From positions 1-45,265 of the forward strand of contig CACAYA010000001.1 of assembly GCA_902536575.1 (NCBI GenBank): a stretch of 45,265 bases of DNA. The letters are read 5' to 3'. Shown here in pieces: positions 33,042 to 42,993 of this stretch. Under the pieces are notes generated by a model that ran no database searches, was not told where the DNA came from, and worked only from the letters and a program-made list of their open reading frames with translations. Numbering within the stretch: the first letter of the stretch is position 1; the number at the start of each line of letters is the position of its first letter. Source of the DNA: an uncultured Pelagibacteraceae bacterium. Lineage in GTDB: Bacteria > Pseudomonadota > Alphaproteobacteria > Pelagibacterales > Pelagibacteraceae. The translations under genes and the position numbers were made by a program.

Positions 33042-33947
33042 TTGAGAATTGATGCTTTTGACTTATACAAAGCTTTAAAAAACATGTCAAAAAGCACAAA
33101 TTCAATAAAAAAAATTTTTAATTTAAGCAGTATTGGATCAAAGCCTCGAAAAAAATCACAACTATGGATGAAAGACGTAGGTTTTGATGAAGCACCATGG
33201 TATCGCGAAAGAATGGGACTTCGGGAGTTAGAAGATTTTCTAGAAGTTGCTGATAATAGAATAGATCACGTTAAAATTACAACATTGCAAGTTCTGGGTC
33301 ACCCGAAGGAGTGGTTGGAACGTAAGATTAAACTTTACAAAAAGCATTCAATTCAACCTTACTTGGACCATGGTTACTTTTTAAAAGCTTTTAAAAAGGG
33401 AAAAGTAAATGAAGCTATTGATACTGCGGCTGATTTAGGATTTTCAGCAATGGAGTTCATGAATACGTTTGGAGACATACCTGAAAATCAAATCAAAGAT
33501 TGGTGTAATCGCGCAATTAAAAATGGAATGAATATAATTTATGAGCATCATCCAGAAAGCGGATGGAGAAAAACAAAAAAAAATATCCCTACTACATTGA
33601 AACAAATTACTGAAAGTGCAGATCGGTTTTTTGATTACGGTGCATTTGCTATGCTTATTGATCATGAAGAAATAGAACTGCATGATAGTAAGTCAAATGT
33701 GTTAGTTGGAGTACTAGAACATTACGGAAAAAGTGTTGTAGCGTTTGAAGTTACATCGCCTAAGGAAGCTGAAACGAGATGGTATTCGGATATCCTTAAT
33801 TATTTTAAACTCTTTGGTTCAGACTGCAATTTAACTAATATTATGCCCAGCCAAGTAATGCTAATTGATCTATTAAGGTCTGGAGAGAGACCTGCAAATA
33901 TTTTATTTGATAGATTTCCAGAATTGACTTCAGTAAAAGATAAATAA
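33042..33947 (+). CDS. ComA-like (phosphosulfolactate synthase family) protein, second type
   Basis: LEDFLEVADNRIDHVKITTLQVLGHPKEWLERKIKLYKKHSIQPYLDHGYFLKAF, CNLTNIMPSQVMLIDLLRSG; ORF starts TTG, ATG at 33084 is a likely alternative. Confidence 0.7.
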   Translation: MRIDAFDLYKALKNMSKSTNSIKKIFNLSSIGSKPRKKSQLWMKDVGFDEAPWYRERMGLRELEDFLEVADNRIDHVKITTLQVLGHPKEWLERKIKLYKKHSIQPYLDHGYFLKAFKKGKVNEAIDTAADLGFSAMEFMNTFGDIPENQIKDWCNRAIKNGMNIIYEHHPESGWRKTKKNIPTTLKQITESADRFFDYGAFAMLIDHEEIELHDSKSNVLVGVLEHYGKSVVAFEVTSPKEAETRWYSDILNYFKLFGSDCNLTNIMPSQVMLIDLLRSGERPANILFDRFPELTSVKDK

Positions 33948-34026
33948 AACTAAATAAAATTTATTGTAATAATCATGCTTATTGGTAACATGTTTTGATT
34001 ATTAGACAATAGTGTTGTAAGAAAAA

Positions 34027-35409
34027 TTATAAAATCTTTAATACTGCTATAGATGGTGTAAATTCAAAAAGAATAAAAAACAAACTTGTTTCTTTGTCGT
34101 ATTTTATGTCCCTTATTCTTTTAGAATTAAACCAAATTCTATCTTCCTTCAGAATTTTATCAAATTCACTATTCATTTCATAAATATAAACTGATCCTGC
34201 TCTTAGTGATGAAACATACATATAATCTTTATTGTCAGGACTTTCATCTTTTGGAAGATGCTCTAATTGACTTATGCCTATAGCTGGAGTGTACCATTTA
34301 AAAGGTTCATCAAAGCCATATTTTTCATGTGATTTTAAAAGTGTATCGGGTCCAACATAATTTACTCCATAGGACGCAATAGCCCAACCATAGTTGGGAA
34401 TTCTATTCTTATTTTTATTTAAATAATTAATATTAATCTCATCTCCACCTTTAGGGCCATGCTCTGTATTTACAATAATATTTTTAGTCTCGATAAATTT
34501 AAGACCTTGCGGATTTCTATGACCAATCGAAACGAATTCAAATTCTCGAGTATCTTTGTCTATTGCAATAATTTTTCCAAGTGTATTTTCTTTACTTTGA
34601 GCAGCTGGCCACATACCTTGAAAACCAACTGAGAATAATATTTTATTATCTTTATATTTTTCGAGACGCCCCCCTGAATATACATTGTAACCTGCCCAAT
34701 AATGATCGGTTATAAAAAAATCTTCAAAAAATAAATTCTCATAATTTAATTTTGCTTGATATGCATTTATAGTAATACCTCTTTCATTTTGCGAAAGCAT
34801 AGATATGTAAACTTTATCATCCTCAAAATATAAATCTCTAATACCAATTAATTTAGAATTATCTTTTTCTAAAATATTTTTAAGATTATTTTTAATGACA
34901 GACTGATTTAATTTTTGACTGCTTATGTTTTGCTTATCAAAATAAATTGTTTCTGCTTCTCCAGAAATGACAATAACTTTATCACCTATAATTTCAAAAT
35001 GATGAGCTCTTCTTGAATTTTCTTCACCATGCCATCCTAGACTTAGATCTAAACGCTTAAAGGGTAAAAAAAACTCCTTTAATTCAAATTTATCTTTATA
35101 ATTGTCTGAAATGAATATCTCAGTATTAAATAGATTGCCTTCGTAACCTTGTTCATATTTGTCGACTTGTGTTTTATAAAATTTATTCCTTTCTTTTAAA
35201 TGAGGTATAATGAATATTACATCTCTAGCTTTTTGATATACAGGAGTTGGTATAATATTTTTAAAAAAAAGAATTAATCTATTTTGCTTGTCATGTCCTC
35301 CACTGACAGCAATCCATGCTAACGAAAATGACAAGATGCCCAAAAAAATTAAAAATAAAATCAGAGTTTTAATTTTGTTATTAGACATAGTTTGAAAAAT
35401 TTTGATCAT
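34027..35409 (-). CDS. Membrane-anchored PQQ-type sugar dehydrogenase/beta-propeller (GSDH family)
   Basis: N-terminal TM; SIGHRNPQGL, NTEHGPKGGDEIN, NYGWAIASYG. Confidence 0.75.
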   Translation of the reverse strand: MIKIFQTMSNNKIKTLILFLIFLGILSFSLAWIAVSGGHDKQNRLILFFKNIIPTPVYQKARDVIFIIPHLKERNKFYKTQVDKYEQGYEGNLFNTEIFISDNYKDKFELKEFFLPFKRLDLSLGWHGEENSRRAHHFEIIGDKVIVISGEAETIYFDKQNISSQKLNQSVIKNNLKNILEKDNSKLIGIRDLYFEDDKVYISMLSQNERGITINAYQAKLNYENLFFEDFFITDHYWAGYNVYSGGRLEKYKDNKILFSVGFQGMWPAAQSKENTLGKIIAIDKDTREFEFVSIGHRNPQGLKFIETKNIIVNTEHGPKGGDEININYLNKNKNRIPNYGWAIASYGVNYVGPDTLLKSHEKYGFDEPFKWYTPAIGISQLEHLPKDESPDNKDYMYVSSLRAGSVYIYEMNSEFDKILKEDRIWFNSKRIRDIKYDKETSLFFILFEFTPSIAVLKIL

Positions 35410-35671
35410 AAATTCTTACTTAATTAATTATTTTTGGATTCTCTAACCTGATATAAATACCGTATTTTTTATTTTTTAGCCTAATAAATTATTGATAATT
35501 ATAAGTAAGTATATCAAATTTTAAATGTGCATTTTTGACGTTGTTTATATTTATGAATTATCCATGTTTATTGAGATATTTATATTTAAACAAGGTTTAT
35601 ACTTAATTTTTTTGACTTTTTCTCACCTACTTCATTTTTTTATGGTAATTAATATTTATAACTAATCAATA

Positions 35672-36700
35672 ATGAAAAATGTTTTAGTAACAGGTGGTTC
35701 AGGTTATTTTGGTGAATCTTTAATTTATTTTTTAAAAAAAAAAAATTTAAATATATTTTCATTAGATATAAATGATCCAGTAAGTGATGACTATTTAGAA
35801 AAGTTTTACAAATGTGACATCTTAGAATTATCAAAAAAAAGTAATATATTAGAAAATATTGATGCAGTATTTCATTGTGTAGCAAACGTCCCCTTATCAA
35901 AAAATAAAAGATTATTTTACAGAAATAATGTTGAGGGCACTAGAATTTTGTTAGATGCTTGTTTAAAAAAAAAATTAGATAAAATTGTTCTTCTATCATC
36001 TAGTGCTGTGTACGGAATACCAGAAAAAAATCCCGTTTCAGAAAATACAATTCCATCGCCTATGGAAGATTATGGGAAAGCAAAATTAGAGTCTGAAAAA
36101 ATCTGTTTTGAGGAAAAATACAAAAGTTTAAATATAAATATTATACGACCTCGAACAATTTTAGGAAAAGGTCGTTTAGGCATATTTGAAATATTATTTG
36201 ATTGGATCGAAAAAGGATATAACGTTCCAGTGTTAAACAATGGAAAAAATATTTACCAGTTTATACATTCAGATGATTTAGCAAGTGCATGTTATATGGC
36301 TTCATTTAAAGAAGGTAAAAATGTTTTTAATTGTGGTACAAACGAATACTCTGATATGAGAAGTGTTTTAGAGAATCTTTGTCACTATGCAAAGACAGGA
36401 TCAAAAGTAAAATCCTTACCAATGACAATTATTGAACCACTAATGAAAATATCATCATTTTTAAATATATCACCTTTAGCACCATACCATTCAATGATGT
36501 ATGGTAGATCGTTATATTTTGATAATAAAAAAATAAGCTCTTTAGGTTGGAAATCAAAATTTTCAAATAATGAGATGTTTATAGAAAGTTATGAGAATTA
36601 TTTGAAAAATAAAGATAATTTACTTAAATACAATAATGTAAGCGATCATAGAAAAAAAGTTAAAAGAAAGATTCTTAATCTTGTTAAGTACTTTATTTAA
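35672..36700 (+). CDS. NAD-dependent epimerase/dehydratase
   Basis: Extended SDR: VTGGSGYFGESL, VPLSKNKRLFYRNNVEGTRILLDAC, SSSAVYG, YGKAKLESE. Confidence 0.9.
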   Translation: MKNVLVTGGSGYFGESLIYFLKKKNLNIFSLDINDPVSDDYLEKFYKCDILELSKKSNILENIDAVFHCVANVPLSKNKRLFYRNNVEGTRILLDACLKKKLDKIVLLSSSAVYGIPEKNPVSENTIPSPMEDYGKAKLESEKICFEEKYKSLNINIIRPRTILGKGRLGIFEILFDWIEKGYNVPVLNNGKNIYQFIHSDDLASACYMASFKEGKNVFNCGTNEYSDMRSVLENLCHYAKTGSKVKSLPMTIIEPLMKISSFLNISPLAPYHSMMYGRSLYFDNKKISSLGWKSKFSNNEMFIESYENYLKNKDNLLKYNNVSDHRKKVKRKILNLVKYFI

Positions 36701-36709
36701 ATAGAAATT

Positions 36710-38443
36710 GTGAAAAAAAATTTAATAACGAAATATTTGTATGATATTGATAATTTCATAAAGTATTACTTTAATGATACAAACATTTCAAAGAGAAATT
36801 TTAGTAAGTTATATTCAAGTATTTTAAAATCACAGAAAATTATACAAATATTTATTTTTTGTCACATTATTATATTTAGGATTTTGACTTTATTTCTTAA
36901 AAATGAAAAATATAAATTATTTATTTTAAAATTTTTTTATAAAATAAATTTTTTTAGATTTAATAAAATATTACAATTATTTTTTGCATTGAAACAACTT
37001 GTACAAGGTAATAATGAAAGAATATTCAAAAATAATAACAAGTCATATAAATGTTTAGATAAAGATTATTATGAAAATATTGTAATTGGATCTGGTCCTG
37101 GCGGAAGTATAACAGGTTATAAACTAAGCAAAGCTGGATTTGATACACTTATAATTGAAAAAGGTAATTATTACAGTTTGCCAAAATACAAACATCCTTT
37201 TAGTGAATTCCAGAAAAAGTGGAAATATGTTGGTATATCTGGAGCCATTGGAAAGTATGACTTTCAATATGCATCTGGAGAATGTGTTGGTGGAGGTAGT
37301 GAAATAAATAGTGGCCTTTATCATGAATTAGATGAAAATTTTTTAAAAAATTTAAAATTTAATAATAAAAATGATTTATTAGCACTTAAGAAATTTGAAT
37401 GGGAAAATTTACTATCTAAAGAGAAAAATAAATTAAATACGCTAGAGGAAGAAAACCTTAAAAATTATTTCTTATCAGGAGCTAAAAAGCAAAATCTTAA
37501 AATTGAAAATTTAGATATTTTTTTTAAAAATAATAAAAAAAACTCAATGTCAGAAACAATTCTACAGGAAGCGAAAAAAGAAGGTTGTAAACTTTTGACT
37601 AATACTGAAGTGATTAATTTTGAAAAAAAAAATAAATGGAAAATATCTTTAAATACAAATGGAAAAAAAAGGATAATCAATTCAAAGCGACTTTTTTTGT
37701 GTTGTGGAGCACCGTATAGCCTTAACCTAATGAAAAAAAGTAAATGTATAGATAAAAATTTTAATCAAGATTTTCATTTTCATCCTATGCTTAAAATTAT
37801 AGCTAAATTTCCTAAGAGAGTTAATTCAATTAACAATATTAATGTTATTAATACACAAATTTCACATTTTTACCCTGATTATTTATTTGGAAATGCTGCT
37901 AGTAATTTAGAATTTTTAAAAATTTTTGCTTTTGGAAATAAAACAGTAATTTCTGACATCGAAAATAATTTTGAATATATGTCAATGTTTCATGTTACAT
38001 ACTCATTAGGTAAATCAAATTTTCTAAAAATTCCATATATAAATGAAAATTTAATAAAATATGATTTTAACAATAATGATCTAAGAATTGTTAAAGATGG
38101 TTTACAAAATCTAATAAATTTTATTTTTAATTGTGGGGCAGAATATATTTATATTCAAGACAAAGGTGTAAGTAAGGTAATAAAATCCAATAATTACGAC
38201 GATATAATAAATAATTATAAATTTAATTTTTCAAGTGTTCATTTATTAGGAGGTTTAAAATTTGGAGAAAGTGAAGACGCTATATTAAATTCTTATGGTA
38301 AACATAAAAGTAAAAAATTTGATAATTTATTCGTAAATGACTCTTCTTTATTAACTGAAAAACTTCTTAAAAACCCACAAGGAGCAGTTATGTCAATTTC
38401 GTCACAAAATATTGATGAAATAATTAAAAATATAAATGCTTAA
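36710..38443 (+). CDS. GMC-type FAD oxidoreductase (choline dehydrogenase-like)
   Basis: VIGSGPGGSITGYKLSKAGFDTLIIEKG, YASGECVGGGSEINSGLYHE, C-terminal GGLKFG...LFVNDSSLL...NPQGAVMSIS; GTG start. Confidence 0.85.
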   Translation: MKKNLITKYLYDIDNFIKYYFNDTNISKRNFSKLYSSILKSQKIIQIFIFCHIIIFRILTLFLKNEKYKLFILKFFYKINFFRFNKILQLFFALKQLVQGNNERIFKNNNKSYKCLDKDYYENIVIGSGPGGSITGYKLSKAGFDTLIIEKGNYYSLPKYKHPFSEFQKKWKYVGISGAIGKYDFQYASGECVGGGSEINSGLYHELDENFLKNLKFNNKNDLLALKKFEWENLLSKEKNKLNTLEEENLKNYFLSGAKKQNLKIENLDIFFKNNKKNSMSETILQEAKKEGCKLLTNTEVINFEKKNKWKISLNTNGKKRIINSKRLFLCCGAPYSLNLMKKSKCIDKNFNQDFHFHPMLKIIAKFPKRVNSINNINVINTQISHFYPDYLFGNAASNLEFLKIFAFGNKTVISDIENNFEYMSMFHVTYSLGKSNFLKIPYINENLIKYDFNNNDLRIVKDGLQNLINFIFNCGAEYIYIQDKGVSKVIKSNNYDDIINNYKFNFSSVHLLGGLKFGESEDAILNSYGKHKSKKFDNLFVNDSSLLTEKLLKNPQGAVMSISSQNIDEIIKNINA

Positions 38444-38744
38444 ATATTTTGAAATATTAAGATTCAATCATCTATTTAAAAATTTACTTATATTAACACC
38501 TGTTTTTACTTATGGAGGATTTGAATACAGAGATAATTCAACTTTATTTTTAAAAGCATTTTTAATTTTTAGCTGCATTAACCTTCTCTGTTATTTGATT
38601 AATGATTTTACAGATCAGGAAATTGATAAAATAAACAAATTAAAAAAAAAGATAAATTTAAATCAAAAAGAGTTTTTGACATTAATTTTAATCTTATTTT
38701 GTTTAAATATTTTTCTTTTATTATTTTTTGATTTTCATATATAA
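38436..38744 (+). CDS. UbiA-family prenyltransferase, N-terminal part (interrupted)
   Basis: MLKYFEILRFNHLFKNLLILTP; NDFTDQEID resembles the NDxxDxxxD motif; frame closes at 38744. Confidence 0.75.
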   Translation: MLKYFEILRFNHLFKNLLILTPVFTYGGFEYRDNSTLFLKAFLIFSCINLLCYLINDFTDQEIDKINKLKKKINLNQKEFLTLILILFCLNIFLLLFFDFHI

Positions 38745-39276
38745 TTTTTTTGCAAAAAAAATAAAATATTTAGATTTAATATTCCTAAATAATTTTTATA
38801 TAATTAGAATTTTATATGGTTCTTATGTATTTAAAATAGATTTAACAATTGGTTTTTTGATTTTTTTTATAACATTATTCATGGGTTTATCATTATCAAA
38901 GAGAGTAACTCAAATACAAATAAATCAACTTAAGCCTGGAAATTCAATACTGAAATATTCTTTGGATGATCTTAGATATTTATTAAAATATATTTTAGTT
39001 TTTTTTTCAATTTCTTTAGTTTCGTATTTCTTTTATATAATTAATAATTTTAATTCTTATATTGCTGATCTAAACTTATTCAAAGTTACAAACCATCCTA
39101 AAGATTTTCTAATTATTTTGCTATTTATTTTTATTATCTGGATTGTTAGAACAATGAAATTATTGAGAAACAACCTCATTGATAAAGATTTTTATAAATT
39201 TTTTATTAAAGATAAATTTTCATATTTGTGTTTAATAATATTAATAATTTATCTAATAATAAGTAATGTATATTAA
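38728..39276 (+). CDS. UbiA-family prenyltransferase, C-terminal part (+1 frame)
   Basis: YNFFAKKIKYLDLIFLNNFYIIRILYGS ... GLSLSKRVTQIQ continues the UbiA fold in the next frame. Confidence 0.75.
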   Translation: MIFIYNFFAKKIKYLDLIFLNNFYIIRILYGSYVFKIDLTIGFLIFFITLFMGLSLSKRVTQIQINQLKPGNSILKYSLDDLRYLLKYILVFFSISLVSYFFYIINNFNSYIADLNLFKVTNHPKDFLIILLFIFIIWIVRTMKLLRNNLIDKDFYKFFIKDKFSYLCLIILIIYLIISNVY

Positions 39277-40927
39277 AAATTTTTTACAAATAAAAATTTT
39301 ATTAATTCTTTTTGCTATTACATTATTAATATTTGCAAGATATAATGGAAATTATCATTCTGACTATAAATATATTTGGCTTTTTTTAGATGGTAGCTTT
39401 AGAAATGATATTTATGAAAACAATACAATACTATTAGATACATCAATAGTTTTTCCTGTATTAAATTTTTTTAATATAAATCTTGATAATGATTTAATTG
39501 GTTTTCCTATTCATTTTGGTCTTAGCATATTTGCTGGAGTTTATTTATACAAAATATTAAAAAAAATTATCCCCAATTTATCTACAGAAGAATTACTTTT
39601 TTTATTATTTTCACTAGGCACCCTTGAAAGCATGATAGTTAATACAGCAAAAAGTAGTTGGATAGGCCATCACACAATGGTTCCGTCTCAGTTTGGTTTA
39701 AGTTTTTTTTATTTTTATTTTTGGCACGTTATAAATAGAAATAAAAGTTTAATTTCAATATTGGCAGTTCTGTTCATCTTAATTTCACCTAGAACAGCAT
39801 GGTTTCCATGTGCTTGTACGTTTGTTTATTTTTTATATCCTAAATTTAATATTAAAAATATTTTGTGGGTTATTCCAAGTTTAGTTTTAATATCGATTTA
39901 TATCTTTTTTAATTTTGATTTTCAAAATTACGAGACTAAAAAATTATTGTTTGAAAGAGCTATAGATAAAGAGCAGGAAGAAATAGCATTTCATTTGCAA
40001 TCTATATACTTTATAATTTTCATGATATTGACATATATATTTTACTTCTTTTCTATAAAGTATTTAAGTGAAGAATTTCAAAATTTATTTCAAATAATTC
40101 TATATCTCACAATTTTGACTTTTATTTTTGGGCTCTTTTATGGATTATACGGACAAAACCTTTACCCTGATCCAAAAATTATATCTTTGTCACCTGTGAG
40201 GGCACTATATGTATATCAACTTTTTTTTGTAATAATCTATTTTTTTATTATAAAAAATAATTTCGATGATAAAATTTTAAGATATAGTTTTTACATATTG
40301 CCTTTTTTATTTTGCTTAGGCTACAAAGGAAAAATTCTCGTTTTATTTATTTTAATTACAATAGCTTTTTATAAAATAAATTTTATAAATAAATTATTTA
40401 ATAATATAAACTTTGATTTTTCATATATTTTTATAATATTTATATTATTAATCTCAATGAATTCTACAAAAAATAGACTTAATAAATTTGATAATTTTAC
40501 ATTTAATAAAATTTCGCATTGGTCGACTCATATGGGAAACCAGAACAATGAATTTAAAGATTTTTTCTTAAAATTAAGACCTTGTGATGATTTTTTAATT
40601 TATGATAACACTAGACATTCAACAACAGCTAATTTTTTTTCAAGTAAATCCAAATATTATGCTAAAACTAATTTAAATGTTGCTTTTAATAAAGATCTAT
40701 ATGATGAACATTTTAGAAGAAAATTTATTTTAGATAAAATCAAATCATATAAAATTACAGATATAAATAATCTTATTAGAGAAAAACTTATTTATATAAG
40801 TAAAAAAAATGAAGAAATACATCCAGATCTTTTTATTTTACAAAAACCTTTTGGAAACTTGGTTTTTTATTTTGAAAATAATGAAATTTTAAAACTTAAA
40901 AATAGTTGCCCTTTACTCTTTAAATAA
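39266..40927 (+). CDS. Polytopic membrane protein (possible GT-C-type glycosyltransferase)
   Basis: 553 aa, many TM segments, soluble C-terminal domain, overlaps the UbiA 3' end. Confidence 0.55.
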   Translation: MYIKNFLQIKILLILFAITLLIFARYNGNYHSDYKYIWLFLDGSFRNDIYENNTILLDTSIVFPVLNFFNINLDNDLIGFPIHFGLSIFAGVYLYKILKKIIPNLSTEELLFLLFSLGTLESMIVNTAKSSWIGHHTMVPSQFGLSFFYFYFWHVINRNKSLISILAVLFILISPRTAWFPCACTFVYFLYPKFNIKNILWVIPSLVLISIYIFFNFDFQNYETKKLLFERAIDKEQEEIAFHLQSIYFIIFMILTYIFYFFSIKYLSEEFQNLFQIILYLTILTFIFGLFYGLYGQNLYPDPKIISLSPVRALYVYQLFFVIIYFFIIKNNFDDKILRYSFYILPFLFCLGYKGKILVLFILITIAFYKINFINKLFNNINFDFSYIFIIFILLISMNSTKNRLNKFDNFTFNKISHWSTHMGNQNNEFKDFFLKLRPCDDFLIYDNTRHSTTANFFSSKSKYYAKTNLNVAFNKDLYDEHFRRKFILDKIKSYKITDINNLIREKLIYISKKNEEIHPDLFILQKPFGNLVFYFENNEILKLKNSCPLLFK

Positions 40928-40957
40928 ATTTGTTATAAATTAGAACATTTAACTCTT

Positions 40958-41764
40958 GTGGATAAAATAATAAAGATCCTAGTATTTACTGATCTTGACG
41001 GCTCACTTCTTCATAGAGATACTTTTAAATTTGATGAGATCAAAGATTATCTAAAAAAACTGCTTTCTAAAGGAATTTATATAATACCCAATACAAGCAA
41101 GACAGAAAATGAAATTCTAGAATTTAACAATGAGTTAGGTTCAAGTTTACCTTTCATTTCTGAAAACGGGGCTGCTATTAAAGGTTTACACTTATTAAAT
41201 TCAAACTTACCTGAAGAACTAATTCTAAGTAGAGAGAAAATTAATATAAAAAAAATTTTTGTAGAGACAGTGCCAATAAATTTACAAAATAAATGCAAAT
41301 GGTTATCTGAGATGAATAAAAAAAAACAAAGCTTAGTTTTTGGTTTGGAGGGTGAAAAACTTAAAATGGCTTTAGATCGTAAGTATTCTATTCCCTTTAT
41401 ATTTGAGGGGACTAAAAGTGAAAAAAAAGATTTATTTATTTTTGTTAAAAAAAAAGGTTTAAATTTACAGGAAGGTGGTAGAGTTATTAATCTAACAGAT
41501 AAAGTCAATAAAGCTAAAGCGCTAAAAGTGTTTGTCAGATTTTTTAAAAAAAATAATCAAAATGTTAAAACTGTTGCTGTTGGAGATAATTATAATGACT
41601 TAGATATGCTAAAAACGAGCGATTTTCCTTGTTTAGTCTTTAATGATAAATTTACTTTAGATCAAATTCCAATAAATAATTTAATAATAACAAATAAGCC
41701 ATCACCTGAAGGCTGGGCAGATGTGATCAAAATGGCTCTAGTTAAAATAAATAAAAATTACTAA
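40958..41764 (+). CDS. HAD-IIB phosphatase, mannosyl/glucosyl-3-phosphoglycerate phosphatase-like
   Basis: VFTDLDGSLLHRDTF, IPNTSKTENEI, PFISENGAAIKG, VAVGDNYNDLDML; GTG start; next to a GpgS-like gene. Confidence 0.85.
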   Translation: MDKIIKILVFTDLDGSLLHRDTFKFDEIKDYLKKLLSKGIYIIPNTSKTENEILEFNNELGSSLPFISENGAAIKGLHLLNSNLPEELILSREKINIKKIFVETVPINLQNKCKWLSEMNKKKQSLVFGLEGEKLKMALDRKYSIPFIFEGTKSEKKDLFIFVKKKGLNLQEGGRVINLTDKVNKAKALKVFVRFFKKNNQNVKTVAVGDNYNDLDMLKTSDFPCLVFNDKFTLDQIPINNLIITNKPSPEGWADVIKMALVKINKNY

Positions 41765-41772
41765 AATATTTT

Positions 41773-42993
41773 ATGAGTGAATTCTCTCAAAACGGAATAA
41801 TTTCAACACTACACGACTTTGGTACAAAATCTTTAGAACAAATTGAAAAAGAACTTCTTGGTTTTTCCAAAGAAAGAAAGATGGAACTAATCTTGCCATG
41901 TCTTTATTCTGAATTAAAGGGTAACGCTCTTCCAAAGATAGTGTCGGAGATAAGTAAAACTAATTATATTAATCATATTATTATAGGTTTAGATCAAGCA
42001 AGCGAAGCTCAAGCAAGAAAAGCTTGGACCTTTTTTGAAAAATTAGAAACTCCTTTTACAATCCTGTGGAATGATGGCCCAAACCTAAAAAAATTGGATA
42101 AAGAATTACAGAAAAAAGGTTTGGCACCAAATGAATATGGTAAAGGAAGAAACGTCTGGTATTGCATAGGTATGTCCATAGCTAGAGACAGTGCAAGATC
42201 TGTAGCATTGCATGATTGTGATATAAAAACTTATGATAGAAGAATGTTAGCAAAATTATTTTACCCAGTTGTAAATCCCCTTTTTAACTTTGAATTTTGT
42301 AAAGGGTTTTATCCAAGAGTAGCTGATAATAAAATGAATGGACGAGTAGCAAGACTTTTGGTATTTCCGTTATTAAATGCTTTAGAAAAAACCATTGGTA
42401 AGAGTGATTACTTAGATTTTATGAAGTCATTCAAATACCCTCTTGCTGGTGAATTTTCATTTAGGAGAAATATTTTACCAGAACTTAGGATTTCATCAGA
42501 CTGGGGTATTGAAATTGGAATTTTGTCAGAAATGCAGAGAAATTTTTCACCTCAAAATATTTGTCAGGTTGACTTAGCAGATACATATGACCATAAACAC
42601 CAAGATTTGTCTTTAGATGACGAAAAAAAAGGTTTATCAAGGATGTCCATTGATATTATTAAAACCTTTATCAAAAAATTGGCTACTCAAGGTCATTCTT
42701 TTAGTAGAGAGCAACTAAGATCTTTGAAAGCAACATACTATAGATCCGCCTTAGATCTCATAGATGCTTATAGAGCCGATGCTGAAATGAATGGTTTAAA
42801 ATTTGATTCTCACATGGAAGAAAAGGCAGTTGAATTATTTTCAAGTAATATCATTAAAGCAGGGGAGGATTTTTATTTAAACCCAATGGATGCACCATTT
42901 ATTCCCACATGGAGTAGAGTAAAAAGTGCAATTCCAGATTTTTTAATTAGATTAGAAAAAGCTGTTAATGAAGATAACAGACATTATCTTTAA
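41773..42993 (+). CDS. gpgS: Glucosyl-3-phosphoglycerate synthase-like glycosyltransferase
   Basis: ILPCLYSELKG, GKGRNVWYCIGMSIARDSARSVALHDCDIKTYDRRML, YPLAGEFSFRRNILPELRISSDWGIEIGIL. Confidence 0.8.
   Translation: MSEFSQNGIISTLHDFGTKSLEQIEKELLGFSKERKMELILPCLYSELKGNALPKIVSEISKTNYINHIIIGLDQASEAQARKAWTFFEKLETPFTILWNDGPNLKKLDKELQKKGLAPNEYGKGRNVWYCIGMSIARDSARSVALHDCDIKTYDRRMLAKLFYPVVNPLFNFEFCKGFYPRVADNKMNGRVARLLVFPLLNALEKTIGKSDYLDFMKSFKYPLAGEFSFRRNILPELRISSDWGIEIGILSEMQRNFSPQNICQVDLADTYDHKHQDLSLDDEKKGLSRMSIDIIKTFIKKLATQGHSFSREQLRSLKATYYRSALDLIDAYRADAEMNGLKFDSHMEEKAVELFSSNIIKAGEDFYLNPMDAPFIPTWSRVKSAIPDFLIRLEKAVNEDNRHYL

Noticed and set aside
35649-35900. Minus-strand 83 aa ORF
   Set aside because: Antisense to the epimerase start; composition-driven.
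41077-41508. Minus-strand 143 aa ORF
   Set aside because: Antisense to the well-supported HAD phosphatase; no motif.
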